Assembly: GCF_037126175.1 (NCBI RefSeq)
Contig: NZ_CP146986.1
Span: 310,001 to 374,000 of the forward strand
Reading direction: 5' to 3'
DNA: 64,000 nucleotides
DNA from: Pseudomonas sp. RSB 5.4
Lineage (GTDB): Bacteria > Pseudomonadota > Gammaproteobacteria > Pseudomonadales > Pseudomonadaceae
Under the pieces are notes generated by a model, which saw only the letters and a program-made list of their open reading frames with translations, ran no database searches and had not been told where the DNA came from. The translations under genes were made by a program, and so were the position numbers. Below, piece by piece: positions 16,669 to 25,369 of the stretch; the first letter of the stretch is position 1, and each line of letters opens with the position of its first letter.

Positions 16669-17468
16669 GACTTTCCATTAGCCACGAGACCACCTATCAC
16701 TATGAAGATCAGGTGCGGGCGAGCATCCAGTATCTGCGCCTGACCCCGCACGACAGCGAGCGTCAGCACGTGTTGAGCTGGCAGCTCGACTTGCCGCGCC
16801 CGGTGCGCGCCCAGCTCGATCCGTTCGGCAATATTCTGCATGTGCTGACCATGGACGAGCCGCACGAAGCGATCATCATCGGCGCCCGGGGGCAGGTCGA
16901 TATCGATGAATTGCGCGAAGCCGAGCATGAGAGCCAGTCGGCGCTGCCGTTCTTGCGCTTCACCCGTTTGACCGAGGCGGACGAGGCGCTACGGGCGTTC
17001 GCGGCAAGATCCTGCAAGCAGCGGCGTGATCGCACGGCGCTGATCGACCTGATGCATGGCTTGAATCAGCACATGACCTACACGCCGGGTTCGACCGAAG
17101 TCGACACCAGCGCCGCCGAAGCCTTCGCCGGGCGCGCCGGGGTTTGCCAGGATCACACCCATGCATTTCTGGCGTGCGCACGCAGCCTGGGGATTCCGTC
17201 GCGTTATGTGTCGGGTTATCTGTACAGCGAGGACGCCGAGCACCTGGCCAGTCACGCCTGGGCCGAAGCGTGGCTGGATGACGCCTGGTACAGCTTTGAT
17301 GTGACCAACCAATTGGCCCGACCTGAGCGGCACTTGAAACTGGCGGTGGGCCTGGATTATCTGGACGCCTGCCCGGTACGCGGCATGCGCCGGGGCGGCG
17401 GGAGTGAGCAGATGCATGCGAAGGTGTTCGTCTCGCCGACGCCGGTTATCTCCGTGCAACAACAGTAA
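16665..17468 (+). CDS. Transglutaminase-like protein
   Basis: The 267-residue protein has the bacterial transglutaminase N-terminal strand domain (MRLSISHETTYHYEDQVRASI) and then a papain-like core. The triad is visible: Cys of AGVCQDH near 159, His of SHAWAEAW near 198, and Asp of YSFDVTN near 213. Such enzymes act as cysteine peptidases or amide transferases. The intact triad predicts activity, unlike the membrane-bound relative at 40-41.7 kb. It is translationally coupled to the alpha-E gene and ends the operon before a REP element. It has no signal peptide, so the operon appears cytoplasmic. Confidence 0.92.
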   Translation: MRLSISHETTYHYEDQVRASIQYLRLTPHDSERQHVLSWQLDLPRPVRAQLDPFGNILHVLTMDEPHEAIIIGARGQVDIDELREAEHESQSALPFLRFTRLTEADEALRAFAARSCKQRRDRTALIDLMHGLNQHMTYTPGSTEVDTSAAEAFAGRAGVCQDHTHAFLACARSLGIPSRYVSGYLYSEDAEHLASHAWAEAWLDDAWYSFDVTNQLARPERHLKLAVGLDYLDACPVRGMRRGGGSEQMHAKVFVSPTPVISVQQQ

Positions 17469-17487
17469 TTTGCTTCACACAAAACCC

Positions 17488-17575
17488 TGTAGGAGCGAGC
17501 CTGCTCGCGATAGCGGTCGTCAGTTTAAGGATCAGTGACTGACACTCCGCTATCGCGAGCAGGCTCACTCCTACA
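17488..17575. repeat. REP-type inverted repeat, TGTAGGAGCGAGCC family
   Basis: The arms TGTAGGAGCGAGCCTGCTCG and its near-complement enclose an inner CGATAGCGG / CCGCTATCG stem. It sits between convergent genes. Confidence 0.85.
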
Positions 17576-17586
17576 GGGGAATGTCG

Positions 17587-18408
17587 TCAGGGCTTAACCT
17601 TGCGCCCAGCCATGTGTTGCAAATAGCCGATCAACAACTGCAAATCCCTCTCCGGCAACACCTCTGCCGAAAACCCTGGCATCTTCGCCTGAGGCCACTG
17701 GCGCAAGCTCTGTGGATCGCGAATGTAGCGCTTGAGGAAATCGGCGCCGAAATACTCTGTGGGGTTATACGGAATGTTCAGGTCCGGCCCAAATTGCGCA
17801 TCCCCCGCGCCGTTCAGGCGATGACAAGCCAGGCAGTTTTTCTGAAACAGGGCAAAACCCTGATTCACCGGGTCATTCGCTTTCAGCTTGGGATCCGGCA
17901 GCAGCGCGGGGAAGCGCTCGGCCACCGGCGCCATGCGCTTGATGCTCGCGACTTCGAACGGCCATTGCTCCGGGCTGATGTTGCCGGCCTGCGGGTCGGT
18001 CCACACCAGATAGAACGGCCCGGCGCTGTGCTTGCCTTCCGACAGCGGCGGCCACGGCTGCGCCGGGTCCTCAATCGCCAGCCACGCCCGCGCCCCTTTG
18101 CTGTTGAGCAGCGGTGCAGCATTCATTTCTGCGGCAAACCCGTCCAGCGCCACGGCTTGCAAGTGATCGTCGGGTTTGATGCCTGTGAGCAGCGCCGCCA
18201 CAGGCACGACGCGATAAGTCATGTCCTTCTTGTAGGACACATCGTTCTTGATGGTGAGGGTTTGCACCTGCGGATGCTTGAGCAATTCCTCGGTCTGCCA
18301 GGTGCGACTATTCGCGCCCAGCTCCAGCGTGAGCTGCGCCGCAGACAAGGGCATGCTCAGCAGCAAGGCCCAGAACGCAATGAGCGTTTTCAAATGTTCG
18401 CCGTCCAT
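17587..18408 (-). CDS. Periplasmic c-type cytochrome with N-terminal extra domain
   Basis: I favour the ATG at 18408 (273 residues); a TTG at 18393 is also possible because the signal peptide (LKTLIAFWALLLSMPLSAA) begins there. The mature protein has an N-terminal strand-rich domain of about 150 residues (the SRTWQTEELLKHP segment, DVSYKKDMTYRVVPVAALL), reminiscent of molybdopterin-enzyme-like beta domains. A cytochrome c domain with CLACH at about 192-196 and a candidate axial Met in KMPGF follows. It is probably a periplasmic single-haem electron carrier. The partner is unknown; no oxidoreductase gene is adjacent. Confidence 0.85.
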   Translation of the reverse strand: MDGEHLKTLIAFWALLLSMPLSAAQLTLELGANSRTWQTEELLKHPQVQTLTIKNDVSYKKDMTYRVVPVAALLTGIKPDDHLQAVALDGFAAEMNAAPLLNSKGARAWLAIEDPAQPWPPLSEGKHSAGPFYLVWTDPQAGNISPEQWPFEVASIKRMAPVAERFPALLPDPKLKANDPVNQGFALFQKNCLACHRLNGAGDAQFGPDLNIPYNPTEYFGADFLKRYIRDPQSLRQWPQAKMPGFSAEVLPERDLQLLIGYLQHMAGRKVKP

Positions 18409-18503
18409 GTCGTGGAAGTGCACAAAGGTTGGCACAGCCAGGCTGGCCCGGGTAGCGGGCCAGTCACATTTTCATTGGCGATAACGGGCGCCTGCCGCTT
18501 GAG

Positions 18504-18599
18504 TCAGCCAATCACCTTGGTCAGATTGGGCAAAATCAACAACAGCGTCGTGGCGAAAAGAATGAGTCCTGCTTGACGAACTTTCGGTTGTTTGAACAT
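18504..18599 (-). CDS. 31-residue single-helix membrane microprotein
   Basis: An ATG at 18599, with an AAGGCGG-like ribosome site nine bases upstream, opens a frame of 31 codons ending in TGA. The protein begins MFKQPKVRQAGLILFATT, has one hydrophobic helix of about 18 residues (10-27), and ends NLTKVIG. A positive N terminus predicts an N-in topology. The codon pattern is plausible for the genome. I do not recognise it. It lies upstream of the cytochrome c gene on the same strand, 95 bases away, so it may be co-transcribed. Confidence 0.5.
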   Translation of the reverse strand: MFKQPKVRQAGLILFATTLLLILPNLTKVIG

Positions 18600-18992
18600 G
18601 GCTTGACCGCCTTTTTTGTTATTTCCTGGTGTTTGCCTGCATATCCATGACGGCAAACGCTGCACTTCCTGTTGAAGGACGTCGGCCCCGGCAAAACCCG
18701 ACGACCCTGACGTACATGTACTACCTTAGAGGCCGCGTCACGCTTGGCTTAGATCCATTTCATATGTATTAGCTGCCGTTTGCGATAAAAAACGCATGAG
18801 GCGTATTGCCAGCTTCTTCGCCGCCCGCTTGCTAGACAACTCGCTGACCTGAACCGGTTCACCTGAGGGTGGATGACCGTCCGTCTGAGCGTGCGCGTCA
18901 ACGTCATTGAGCGCTGTGGTCATTGAATCCATGAGCGCTCGGGCCAACAGTGACACTACGAATTTCACTCACCGCACAGGTTCGAGGACGTC
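18600..18992. other. Intergenic region with one doubtful ORF
   Basis: It contains the leader of the 31-codon ORF, a GTACATGTAC palindrome at 18712-18721 and a doubtful 76-codon minus-strand ORF at 18738-18968. The promoter of the thiolase operon must lie here but is not obvious. Confidence 0.5.
18738..18968 (-). CDS. Doubtful small ORF divergent from the thiolase gene
   Basis: The frame gives up to 76 residues from a GTG, or 64 from an internal ATG ([16 protein letters not shown]). It is polar and has a basic helix [19 protein letters not shown] near the C terminus. There is no recognisable family, a poor ribosome site, and it lies in a region with no other function assigned. It may be real because it is free-standing rather than a shadow of a gene. 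I rate it below even odds. Confidence 0.35.
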   Translation of the reverse strand: MKFVVSLLARALMDSMTTALNDVDAHAQTDGHPPSGEPVQVSELSSKRAAKKLAIRLMRFLSQTAANTYEMDLSQA

Positions 18993-20198
18993 ATGACCCA
19001 AGCTTTGATTTTCGATGCGTTACGCACGCCCCGCGGCAAAGGCAAGGCCGACGGCGCGTTGCACAGCGTCAAACCGGTGAATTTGGTCGCCGGGTTGTTG
19101 ACCGCGCTGCAAAGCCGCACGGCGCTGGACACCAGTCAGGTCGATGACGTCGTGCTCGGCTGCGTCACGCCGATCGGTGATCAAGGCTCCGACATCGCCA
19201 AGACAGCGGTGCAGGTGGCCGACTGGGACGTCAGCGTGGCCGGCGTGCAGATCAACCGTTTTTGCGCCTCGGGTCTGGAAGCGGTCAACCTCGGCGCGAT
19301 GAAAGTGCGCTCGGGCTTCGAGGATCTGGTGGTGGTCGGTGGCGTCGAGTCGATGTCGCGGGTGCCGATGGGCAGCGATGGCGGCGCCTGGGCACTGGAC
19401 CCGCAGACCAACCTGCACAGCCACTTTACTCCGCAGGGCGTCGGCGCCGACCTGATCGCCACCCTTGAAGGCTTCAGCCGCCACGACGTCGATGCCTACG
19501 CGTTGCACTCGCAACACAAAGCTGCGCGGGCGCGGGCTGACGGTTCGTTCAACAAGTCGCTGGTGCCGGTGCAGGATCAGAACGACATCATCCTGCTCGA
19601 CCACGACGAATTCATTCGCGCCGAATCGACGATGGAAGGCCTGGGCAAACTCAAGCCGAGTTTCGAAATGATCGGCCAGATGGGCTTTGATGCCACTGCA
19701 CTGCGGGTTTACAGCCACGTCGAGCGGATCAACCACGTGCACACGCCGGGCAACAGCTCCGGGATCGTCGACGGTGCGGCACTGATGTTGATCGGCTCCG
19801 AAGCCAAGGGTCGCGCGCTGGGCCTGCAACCGCGGGCCCGGATCGTCGCCACGGCCGTCACCAGCACCGACCCGACGATCATGCTAACCGGCCCGGCACC
19901 GGCCACGCGCAAGGCTTTGGCCAAGGCGGGATTGCGCGTGGAGGACATCGACCTGTTCGAGGTCAACGAGGCGTTTGCTTCGGTGGTGTTGAAGTTCATC
20001 AAGGACATGGCGGTGGACCCGGACAAGGTCAACGTCAACGGCGGCTCGATCGCCATGGGCCATCCGCTGGGCGCCACCGGTTGCGCGATCCTCGGCACCC
20101 TGCTCGATGAACTGGAAGCCCGGCGTCTGCGCTACGGCCTGGCGACGCTGTGTGTCGGCGGCGGCATGGGCATTGCCACCATCATCGAACGCCTCTGA
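18993..20198 (+). CDS. Acetyl-CoA C-acyltransferase (thiolase)
   Basis: The 401-residue enzyme has the nucleophile C91 in [10 protein letters not shown]. The C-terminal [14 protein letters not shown] carries the catalytic His and CVGGGMG the second Cys. It cleaves 3-ketoacyl-CoA with CoA to acetyl-CoA and a shortened acyl-CoA, or runs in reverse. It is followed after 24 bases by a FadB-like protein, so the pair encodes a beta-oxidation complex. P. aeruginosa has several such pairs, and from memory the position matches one that is not the main fadBA5. The chain-length specificity cannot be read. GAGGA lies upstream of the ATG. Confidence 0.92.
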   Translation: MTQALIFDALRTPRGKGKADGALHSVKPVNLVAGLLTALQSRTALDTSQVDDVVLGCVTPIGDQGSDIAKTAVQVADWDVSVAGVQINRFCASGLEAVNLGAMKVRSGFEDLVVVGGVESMSRVPMGSDGGAWALDPQTNLHSHFTPQGVGADLIATLEGFSRHDVDAYALHSQHKAARARADGSFNKSLVPVQDQNDIILLDHDEFIRAESTMEGLGKLKPSFEMIGQMGFDATALRVYSHVERINHVHTPGNSSGIVDGAALMLIGSEAKGRALGLQPRARIVATAVTSTDPTIMLTGPAPATRKALAKAGLRVEDIDLFEVNEAFASVVLKFIKDMAVDPDKVNVNGGSIAMGHPLGATGCAILGTLLDELEARRLRYGLATLCVGGGMGIATIIERL

Positions 20199-20222
20199 GC
20201 CCCGAATTCAAGGAACCTTGTT

Positions 20223-22367
20223 ATGAGCGAAGCCATTCGTTACGAAAAAGGCCAGGACGGCATTGTCGTCCTCACCATCGACATGCCGGGCCAGAGCGCC
20301 AACACCATGAACGCCGTGTACCGCGAGGCCATGGGCGCCTGCGTTGCGCGGCTGGTGGCGGAAAAAGACAGCATCGTCGGGGTGATCATCACCTCGGCGA
20401 AGAAAACCTTCTTTGCCGGCGGCGACCTCAATGAGCTGATCAAGGTCGGCAAATCCGAAGCCAAAGCCTTCTATGACATGGTGCTGAGCCTCAAAGGGCA
20501 ATTGCGCACTCTGGAAACCCTCGGCAAACCGGTGGTTGCGGCGATCAACGGCGCGGCGCTTGGCGGTGGCTGGGAAATCTGTCTGGCCTGCCATCACCGG
20601 GTGGCGCTGGACGATGCGGCGGTGCAACTCGGTCTGCCTGAAGTGACGCTGGGCCTGTTGCCGGGTGGTGGCGGGGTGGTGCGCATGGTGCGCATGCTAG
20701 GCATCGAAAAGGCACTGCCGTATCTGCTCGAAGGCAAGAAGGTGCGCCCGCAACAAGCGTTGCAGGCCGGTTTGATTGATGAGCTGGCGGCGGATCGTGA
20801 TGAATTGCTGGCCAAGGCCCGTGCGTGGATTGTCAGCCATCCGAGTGCGGTGCAGCGTTGGGACGTGAAGGGCTATCAGATTCCTGGCGGCACACCGTCG
20901 AATCCGAAAGTCGCACAGATGCTGGCAATTGCGCCGTCGATCCTGCGCAGTAAAACCCAGGGCACGCTGCCTGCTCCGGAGAAAATCCTCTGCGCGGCGG
21001 TGGAGGGCGCGCAGGTCGATTTCGACACCGCACACCTGATCGAAACCCGTTACTTCACCGAGCTGACCACCGGGCAGATCTCGAAAAACCTGATCGGCAC
21101 CTTCTGGTTCCAGCTCAATGAGATCAACGCCGGTGGCTCGCGTCCTCAAGGATTCGCGCCTTACGTCACGCGCAAGGTCGGCGTGCTCGGTGCGGGCATG
21201 ATGGGTGCCGGGATCGCTTTCGTCAGCGCCTCGGCTGGTATCGATGTGGTGCTCAAGGACATCAACCTGGCGGCGGCCGAGAAGGGCAAGGCCCATTCGG
21301 CGGCGCTGCTCGACAAGAAAGTCGCCCGTGGGCAGATGACGGCTGAAAAGCGCGAGGCGGTGCTGGCGCGGATTCAGACCAGCGAAAGCGATGCCGATCT
21401 GGCGGGTTGCGACCTGATCATCGAGGCGGTGTTCGAGGATCGTGAACTCAAGGCGACGGTCTCGTCGGCAGCGCAAAAAATAGTGGGTTCTGATGCAGTG
21501 ATTGCCTCCAACACTTCAACCTTGCCGATCACTGGACTGGCGACCGCAGTACCCGATCAGAGCAAGTTCATCGGCCTGCATTTCTTCAGTCCGGTGGACA
21601 AAATGCCGCTGGTGGAAATCATCAAAGGCGCGCAGACCAGCGCTGAAACCCTGGCTCGGGGTTTCGACTTCGTTCTGCAGATCAAGAAAACCCCGATCGT
21701 GGTCAACGACAGTCGTGGCTTTTTTACCTCGCGGGTGTTCGGCACCTTCACCAATGAAGGCATCGCCATGCTCGGCGAGGGCGTGAGCGCGCCGATGATC
21801 GAGACCGAAGCGCGCAAGGCCGGGATGCCGGTCGGGCCTCTGGCGATCTCCGACGAAGTTTCCCTCAGCCTGATGAGCCATATCCGTCAACAAACGGCCA
21901 AAGACCTGCAAACGGAAGGGAAACCGCTGATGGAACACCCGGCCTTCGCCGTGATTGACTTGCTGCTCAACGAATACAAGCGTCCGGGCAAAGCCGCCGG
22001 CGCTGGATTCTACGATTACCCGGCGGGTGATCAGAAGCATCTGTGGCCGGAGTTGAAAACGCGCTTCGAGAAGGCCGACGGGCAGATTTCACCCAAGGAT
22101 GTGCGTGACCGGCTGCTGTTCGTGCAGGCCCTGGAAACCGTGCGCTGTGTGGAGGAGGGCGTGCTGACTTCCACGGCGGATGCCAACGTCGGCTCGATCT
22201 TCGGCATCGGGTTTGCGCCGTGGACCGGCGGCGCGTTGCAGTTCATCAATCAGTACGGGGTGCAGGACTTCGTCGCACGCGCGCAGTACTTGGCTGAGCA
22301 GTACGGCGAGCGCTTTGCGCCACCGGCGCTGTTGCTGGAAAAAGCCGCGAAAGGCGAGCTGTTTTAA
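20223..22367 (+). CDS. Multifunctional fatty acid oxidation protein (enoyl-CoA hydratase / 3-hydroxyacyl-CoA dehydrogenase)
   Basis: The 714-residue fusion has an N-terminal crotonase domain (about 1-200) with the oxyanion hole FFAGGDLNEL, then GGGWEICLACHHRVAL and LPEVTLGLLPGGGG carrying the two catalytic Glu residues. An NAD-binding 3-hydroxyacyl-CoA dehydrogenase domain follows (VLGAGMMGAGIAF at about 321-333; HFFSPVDKMPLVEII with the catalytic His). Two C-terminal helical HCDH domains end the protein. It hydrates trans-2-enoyl-CoA and oxidises the 3-hydroxy product to the ketoacyl-CoA used by the thiolase. AAGGAA precedes the ATG. Confidence 0.93.
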   Translation: MSEAIRYEKGQDGIVVLTIDMPGQSANTMNAVYREAMGACVARLVAEKDSIVGVIITSAKKTFFAGGDLNELIKVGKSEAKAFYDMVLSLKGQLRTLETLGKPVVAAINGAALGGGWEICLACHHRVALDDAAVQLGLPEVTLGLLPGGGGVVRMVRMLGIEKALPYLLEGKKVRPQQALQAGLIDELAADRDELLAKARAWIVSHPSAVQRWDVKGYQIPGGTPSNPKVAQMLAIAPSILRSKTQGTLPAPEKILCAAVEGAQVDFDTAHLIETRYFTELTTGQISKNLIGTFWFQLNEINAGGSRPQGFAPYVTRKVGVLGAGMMGAGIAFVSASAGIDVVLKDINLAAAEKGKAHSAALLDKKVARGQMTAEKREAVLARIQTSESDADLAGCDLIIEAVFEDRELKATVSSAAQKIVGSDAVIASNTSTLPITGLATAVPDQSKFIGLHFFSPVDKMPLVEIIKGAQTSAETLARGFDFVLQIKKTPIVVNDSRGFFTSRVFGTFTNEGIAMLGEGVSAPMIETEARKAGMPVGPLAISDEVSLSLMSHIRQQTAKDLQTEGKPLMEHPAFAVIDLLLNEYKRPGKAAGAGFYDYPAGDQKHLWPELKTRFEKADGQISPKDVRDRLLFVQALETVRCVEEGVLTSTADANVGSIFGIGFAPWTGGALQFINQYGVQDFVARAQYLAEQYGERFAPPALLLEKAAKGELF

Positions 22368-22462
22368 GTGATCGGGTGAACGCTGCGGGGCTTGCCTTGT
22401 CGGGGTGTTTCAAGGCAGGCTCTGGGGTGTTCATTATTCCCATCACGTGTCAGGTATTTTTT

Positions 22463-23191
22463 ATGTCGCTACGCATCTGCATTCTGGAAACCGACATCCT
22501 GCGTCCGGAACTGGTCGATCAATATCAGGGTTACGGGCAGATGTTTCAGCGCCTGTTCTCGCAGCAACCGATTGCTGCCGAGTTCACCGTATACAACGTG
22601 ATGCAGGGCGAATACCCCAGCGACGATCAGACTTTCGATGCGTACCTGGTTACCGGCAGCAAGGCCGATTCGTTCGGCACCGACCCGTGGATCCAGACCC
22701 TCAAGCAATACTTGCTGAGCCGTTACGAGCGAGGCGACAAGCTGCTCGGCGTGTGTTTCGGCCATCAATTGCTGGCGCTGCTGCTGGGCGGCAAGAGCGA
22801 GCGTGCCACTCAGGGCTGGGGCGTCGGCACCCACAACTACAAACTGGCGGCCAAGGCGCCGTGGATGAGTCCGGTGCGTGAAGAGCTGACGCTGCTGATC
22901 AGTCACCAGGATCAAGTGACGGCGCTGCCGGAAAACGCCACGGTGATCGCCTCCAGCGATTTCTGTCCGTTTGCTGCGTACCACATCAACGATCAGGTGC
23001 TGTGCTTCCAGGGCCACCCGGAATTCATTCACGACTATTCGCGAGCGCTGCTGGACCTGCGTCAGGACGCGCTGGGTTCGCAGATCTACTCGAAAGGTGT
23101 GGCCAGCCTGGAGCAGGAGCACCATGGCACCACGGTAGCGGAGTGGATGATGCGGTTTGTGGCGCACAAGCCAGAGGCGGAAGCGCTTTAA
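22463..23191 (+). CDS. Class I glutamine amidotransferase-like protein
   Basis: The start at 22463 (MSLRICILETDIL) gives 242 residues, comprising only a GATase1 domain. The triad is C98 in GVCFGHQ, H185 and E187 in GHPEF. It resembles stand-alone GMP-synthase-type amidotransferases such as YfeJ and the gamma-glutamylpolyamine-hydrolase-like set. No synthase partner is adjacent, so it may hydrolyse a gamma-glutamyl compound rather than feed ammonia to a synthase. The substrate is unknown. From memory its place after the thiolase/FadB pair resembles P. aeruginosa. Confidence 0.85.
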   Translation: MSLRICILETDILRPELVDQYQGYGQMFQRLFSQQPIAAEFTVYNVMQGEYPSDDQTFDAYLVTGSKADSFGTDPWIQTLKQYLLSRYERGDKLLGVCFGHQLLALLLGGKSERATQGWGVGTHNYKLAAKAPWMSPVREELTLLISHQDQVTALPENATVIASSDFCPFAAYHINDQVLCFQGHPEFIHDYSRALLDLRQDALGSQIYSKGVASLEQEHHGTTVAEWMMRFVAHKPEAEAL

Positions 23192-23208
23192 GACCTGACA
23201 TTTATCTA

Positions 23209-23320
23209 TGTGGCGAGGGAGCTTGCTCCCGCTCGGATGCGCAGCAGCCGTAATTTACGGCAACTTGATGTCTGTATGGGCGCGCTTCGCACCCCAGCGG
23301 GAGCAAGCTCCCTCGCCACA
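23209..23320. repeat. REP-type inverted repeat, GTGGCGAGGGAGC family
   Basis: TGTGGCGAGGGAGCTTGCTC pairs with a right arm ending AGCTCCCTCGCCACA. It lies between convergent amidotransferase and CorA-type genes. Confidence 0.85.
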
Positions 23321-23323
23321 GGA

Positions 23324-24295
23324 CTACAACCATCCCGACTTCTTGAAACTAGCCCACAAACTCACACACCCCACCGTGATAAACCCCAGCACGGCGAAAT
23401 AGCCGTAGTGCCAGCTCAGCTCCGGCATGTTCTGGAAGTTCATCCCGTAAATCCCCGCCACCGCCGTCGGGAACGCCAGAATCGCCGCCCACGCGGCAAA
23501 CTTGCGCTGTACGACGCTCTGTCGTGATGCTTCCAGCAGCACCCCGATTTCGATGGTCTGGCTGGCGATGTCGGCCAATGTGGTCAAGTCTTCCATCTGC
23601 CGCGTGACGTGTATCTGCACATCGCGGAAGTACGGGCGCATGTTCTTGTCGATAAACGGGAAGCTCAGCTTCTGCAGTTCTTCACCGATTTCGACCATTG
23701 GTGCCGCATACCGGCGCAGACGCACGACATCGCGGCGCAAGCCATGGAGTTTCTGAATGTCACGCTCATTCAACGCGCTACAGAGCACGTTGCGCTCGAG
23801 CTCATCGATCTCGGCGTGGATCGCTTCGCCCACCGGCTGGTAGTTCTCGATCACGAAATCAAGCAGCGCATACAGTACGAAATCTTCCCCATGCTCCAGC
23901 AGCAACGGACGCGCCTCACAGCGTTGGCGGACATGGGCGTAGGACGCCGAGTGACCGTTGCGGGCGGTGATGATGTAACCCTTGCCGGCGAAGATGTGGG
24001 TCTCGATGAACTGCAGCACGCCGTTCTCACGGATCGGCGAATAGGTGACGATGAACAGCGCATCGCCAAAGGTTTCCAGTTTCGGCCGGCTGTGTTTTTC
24101 CAACGCATCTTCGATTGCCAGTTCGTGCAGGTTGAACTGGCGTTGCAGGTTGGCCAACTCCTGAGCGTCCGGCTCCTCAAGGCCAATCCAGACGAAATGG
24201 CCGGGCTTGGCGGCCCACGCGGCTCCCTCATCGAGAGCAATGTTGGAGACTTTCTTACCCTCGCTGTAAACCGCAGCAGCAACAACTCGACCCAT
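23324..24295 (-). CDS. corA: CorA-family magnesium/cobalt transporter
   Basis: The protein has 323 residues. A large N-terminal cytoplasmic domain (IALDEGAAWAAKPGHFVWIG onward) is followed by two C-terminal transmembrane helices. The pore signature YGMNFQNMPE, with GMN at about 284-286, is the defining motif of CorA channels; CorA forms a pentamer in the inner membrane. The family also includes Zn or Co exporters, so the ion is not certain. The longest frame starting with GRVVAAAVYSEGKK fits the family. The second relative in this window is the partial zntB-like gene at the right edge. Confidence 0.9.
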   Translation of the reverse strand: MGRVVAAAVYSEGKKVSNIALDEGAAWAAKPGHFVWIGLEEPDAQELANLQRQFNLHELAIEDALEKHSRPKLETFGDALFIVTYSPIRENGVLQFIETHIFAGKGYIITARNGHSASYAHVRQRCEARPLLLEHGEDFVLYALLDFVIENYQPVGEAIHAEIDELERNVLCSALNERDIQKLHGLRRDVVRLRRYAAPMVEIGEELQKLSFPFIDKNMRPYFRDVQIHVTRQMEDLTTLADIASQTIEIGVLLEASRQSVVQRKFAAWAAILAFPTAVAGIYGMNFQNMPELSWHYGYFAVLGFITVGCVSLWASFKKSGWL

Positions 24296-24403
24296 GGTAG
24301 TGATTCACTTCTTCTTGGCAGATGGCGGGGAATTCAACGGCGTCAGCTTAGCCGTGTGCTGCTTGAGAGTCAGCGAAATCTGTACAGTTCACCCGGCAAA
24401 AGA

Positions 24404-24430
24404 AAACCCGCACGAGGCGGGTTTGTTTTT
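24404..24430 (-). terminator. Intrinsic terminator after the PlsC-like gene
   Basis: AAACCCGC, loop ACGAG and GCGGGTTT form a perfect 8-bp stem with T-rich sequence on both sides. It lies immediately after the acyltransferase stop and before the corA promoter region. Confidence 0.85.
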
Positions 24431-25152
24431 CATGCAGCTTGCAGCTGCTGATCCATTGCGGCGATGCATTCGCGCATCTGTTCGCGGCACTGGCTCATAA
24501 GCATGGGCATGTCATCCATGGTCAGTCCTGCTGTAGGAATCGCCGGCAGCGAGCGTATGAGGATTTTCCCGCTGCGCCAGCTGTTCAGGCGCATGTGCTT
24601 GATGTAGCTGCTGACGCACACCGGCACGATCGGCACTCCGGCGGCGATTGCCATCTGGAACGCGCCTTTTTTGAACGGCAGCAGTTCTTCACCAAGGTTG
24701 CGCGTGCCTTCCGGGAATACCCAGATCGAGGTGTCCTCGTGTTGCAGGGTGTGGGTCGTGGTAAGCATCGACTTGCGCGCCTTGTGCGCGTTCCCACGAT
24801 CGATCAACACGTTGCCCGCGAGCCAGAACAATTGCCCGAACAGCGGCACCCATTTCAGGCTTTTCTTGCCGATGCACACGGTCCGGCGCGGTACCACGTT
24901 GCCGAACACGAACAGGTCGTAGTTGGACTGATGGTTGGCAACGATCACGCAGCTGTCGGGCTTGTTCATCAGCGGGCCGACGTCGGCTTTTACCCGCAAG
25001 CGCAGAATGCACATGGCTGGAAGCGCGTAGAGGCGGGCGCAGAGACGGCTGTTGTCCGGGTTGAAGGGCCGACACAGCCCGAGGATCACTCCCAGCACTC
25101 CGGCCAGGACAAAGTGCAAGCCCATCAACAACATACGCAACAAAAACAGCAT
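24430..25152 (-). CDS. 1-acyl-sn-glycerol-3-phosphate acyltransferase (PlsC family)
   Basis: I take the ATG at 25152 (MLFLLRMLLMGLHFVLAG), giving 240 residues; longer frames add no family character. An N-terminal membrane helix is followed by the acyltransferase blocks NHQSNYD (the HX4D catalytic pair) and FPEGTRN (phosphate binding), then a GVPIVPVCVSS segment. It transfers an acyl chain to lysophosphatidate, making phosphatidate, or acts on a related lysolipid. It is an inner-membrane enzyme on the cytoplasmic side. It is monocistronic with its own terminator. Confidence 0.9.
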   Translation of the reverse strand: MLFLLRMLLMGLHFVLAGVLGVILGLCRPFNPDNSRLCARLYALPAMCILRLRVKADVGPLMNKPDSCVIVANHQSNYDLFVFGNVVPRRTVCIGKKSLKWVPLFGQLFWLAGNVLIDRGNAHKARKSMLTTTHTLQHEDTSIWVFPEGTRNLGEELLPFKKGAFQMAIAAGVPIVPVCVSSYIKHMRLNSWRSGKILIRSLPAIPTAGLTMDDMPMLMSQCREQMRECIAAMDQQLQAA

Positions 25153-25319
25153 TTTCAGGGCCTGCCTGGACAAAAGGTGGCGCAGTGTACGGATGTGCAC
25201 TGTTTTCGGCAATTGCTGCTATAGAGTCCGGAGATAGGCGATGTTTAAGCGCATGTTTCCGAGTTGATCGTCAGACGCGTCCTAGAGCTGTCGGCGGATG
25301 ATCAACCGAACAGGCAAGA

Positions 25320-25347
25320 AAAAGCCCGACACGACGGTCGGGCTTTT
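25320..25347 (-). terminator. Intrinsic terminator after the crotonase gene
   Basis: AAAAGCCCGAC, loop ACGACG and GTCGGGCTTTT form a stem of 11 pairs with T-rich flanks. It is probably bidirectional. Confidence 0.85.
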
Positions 25348-25369
25348 CTTCGGCTCGGGAAGCGTGGGC

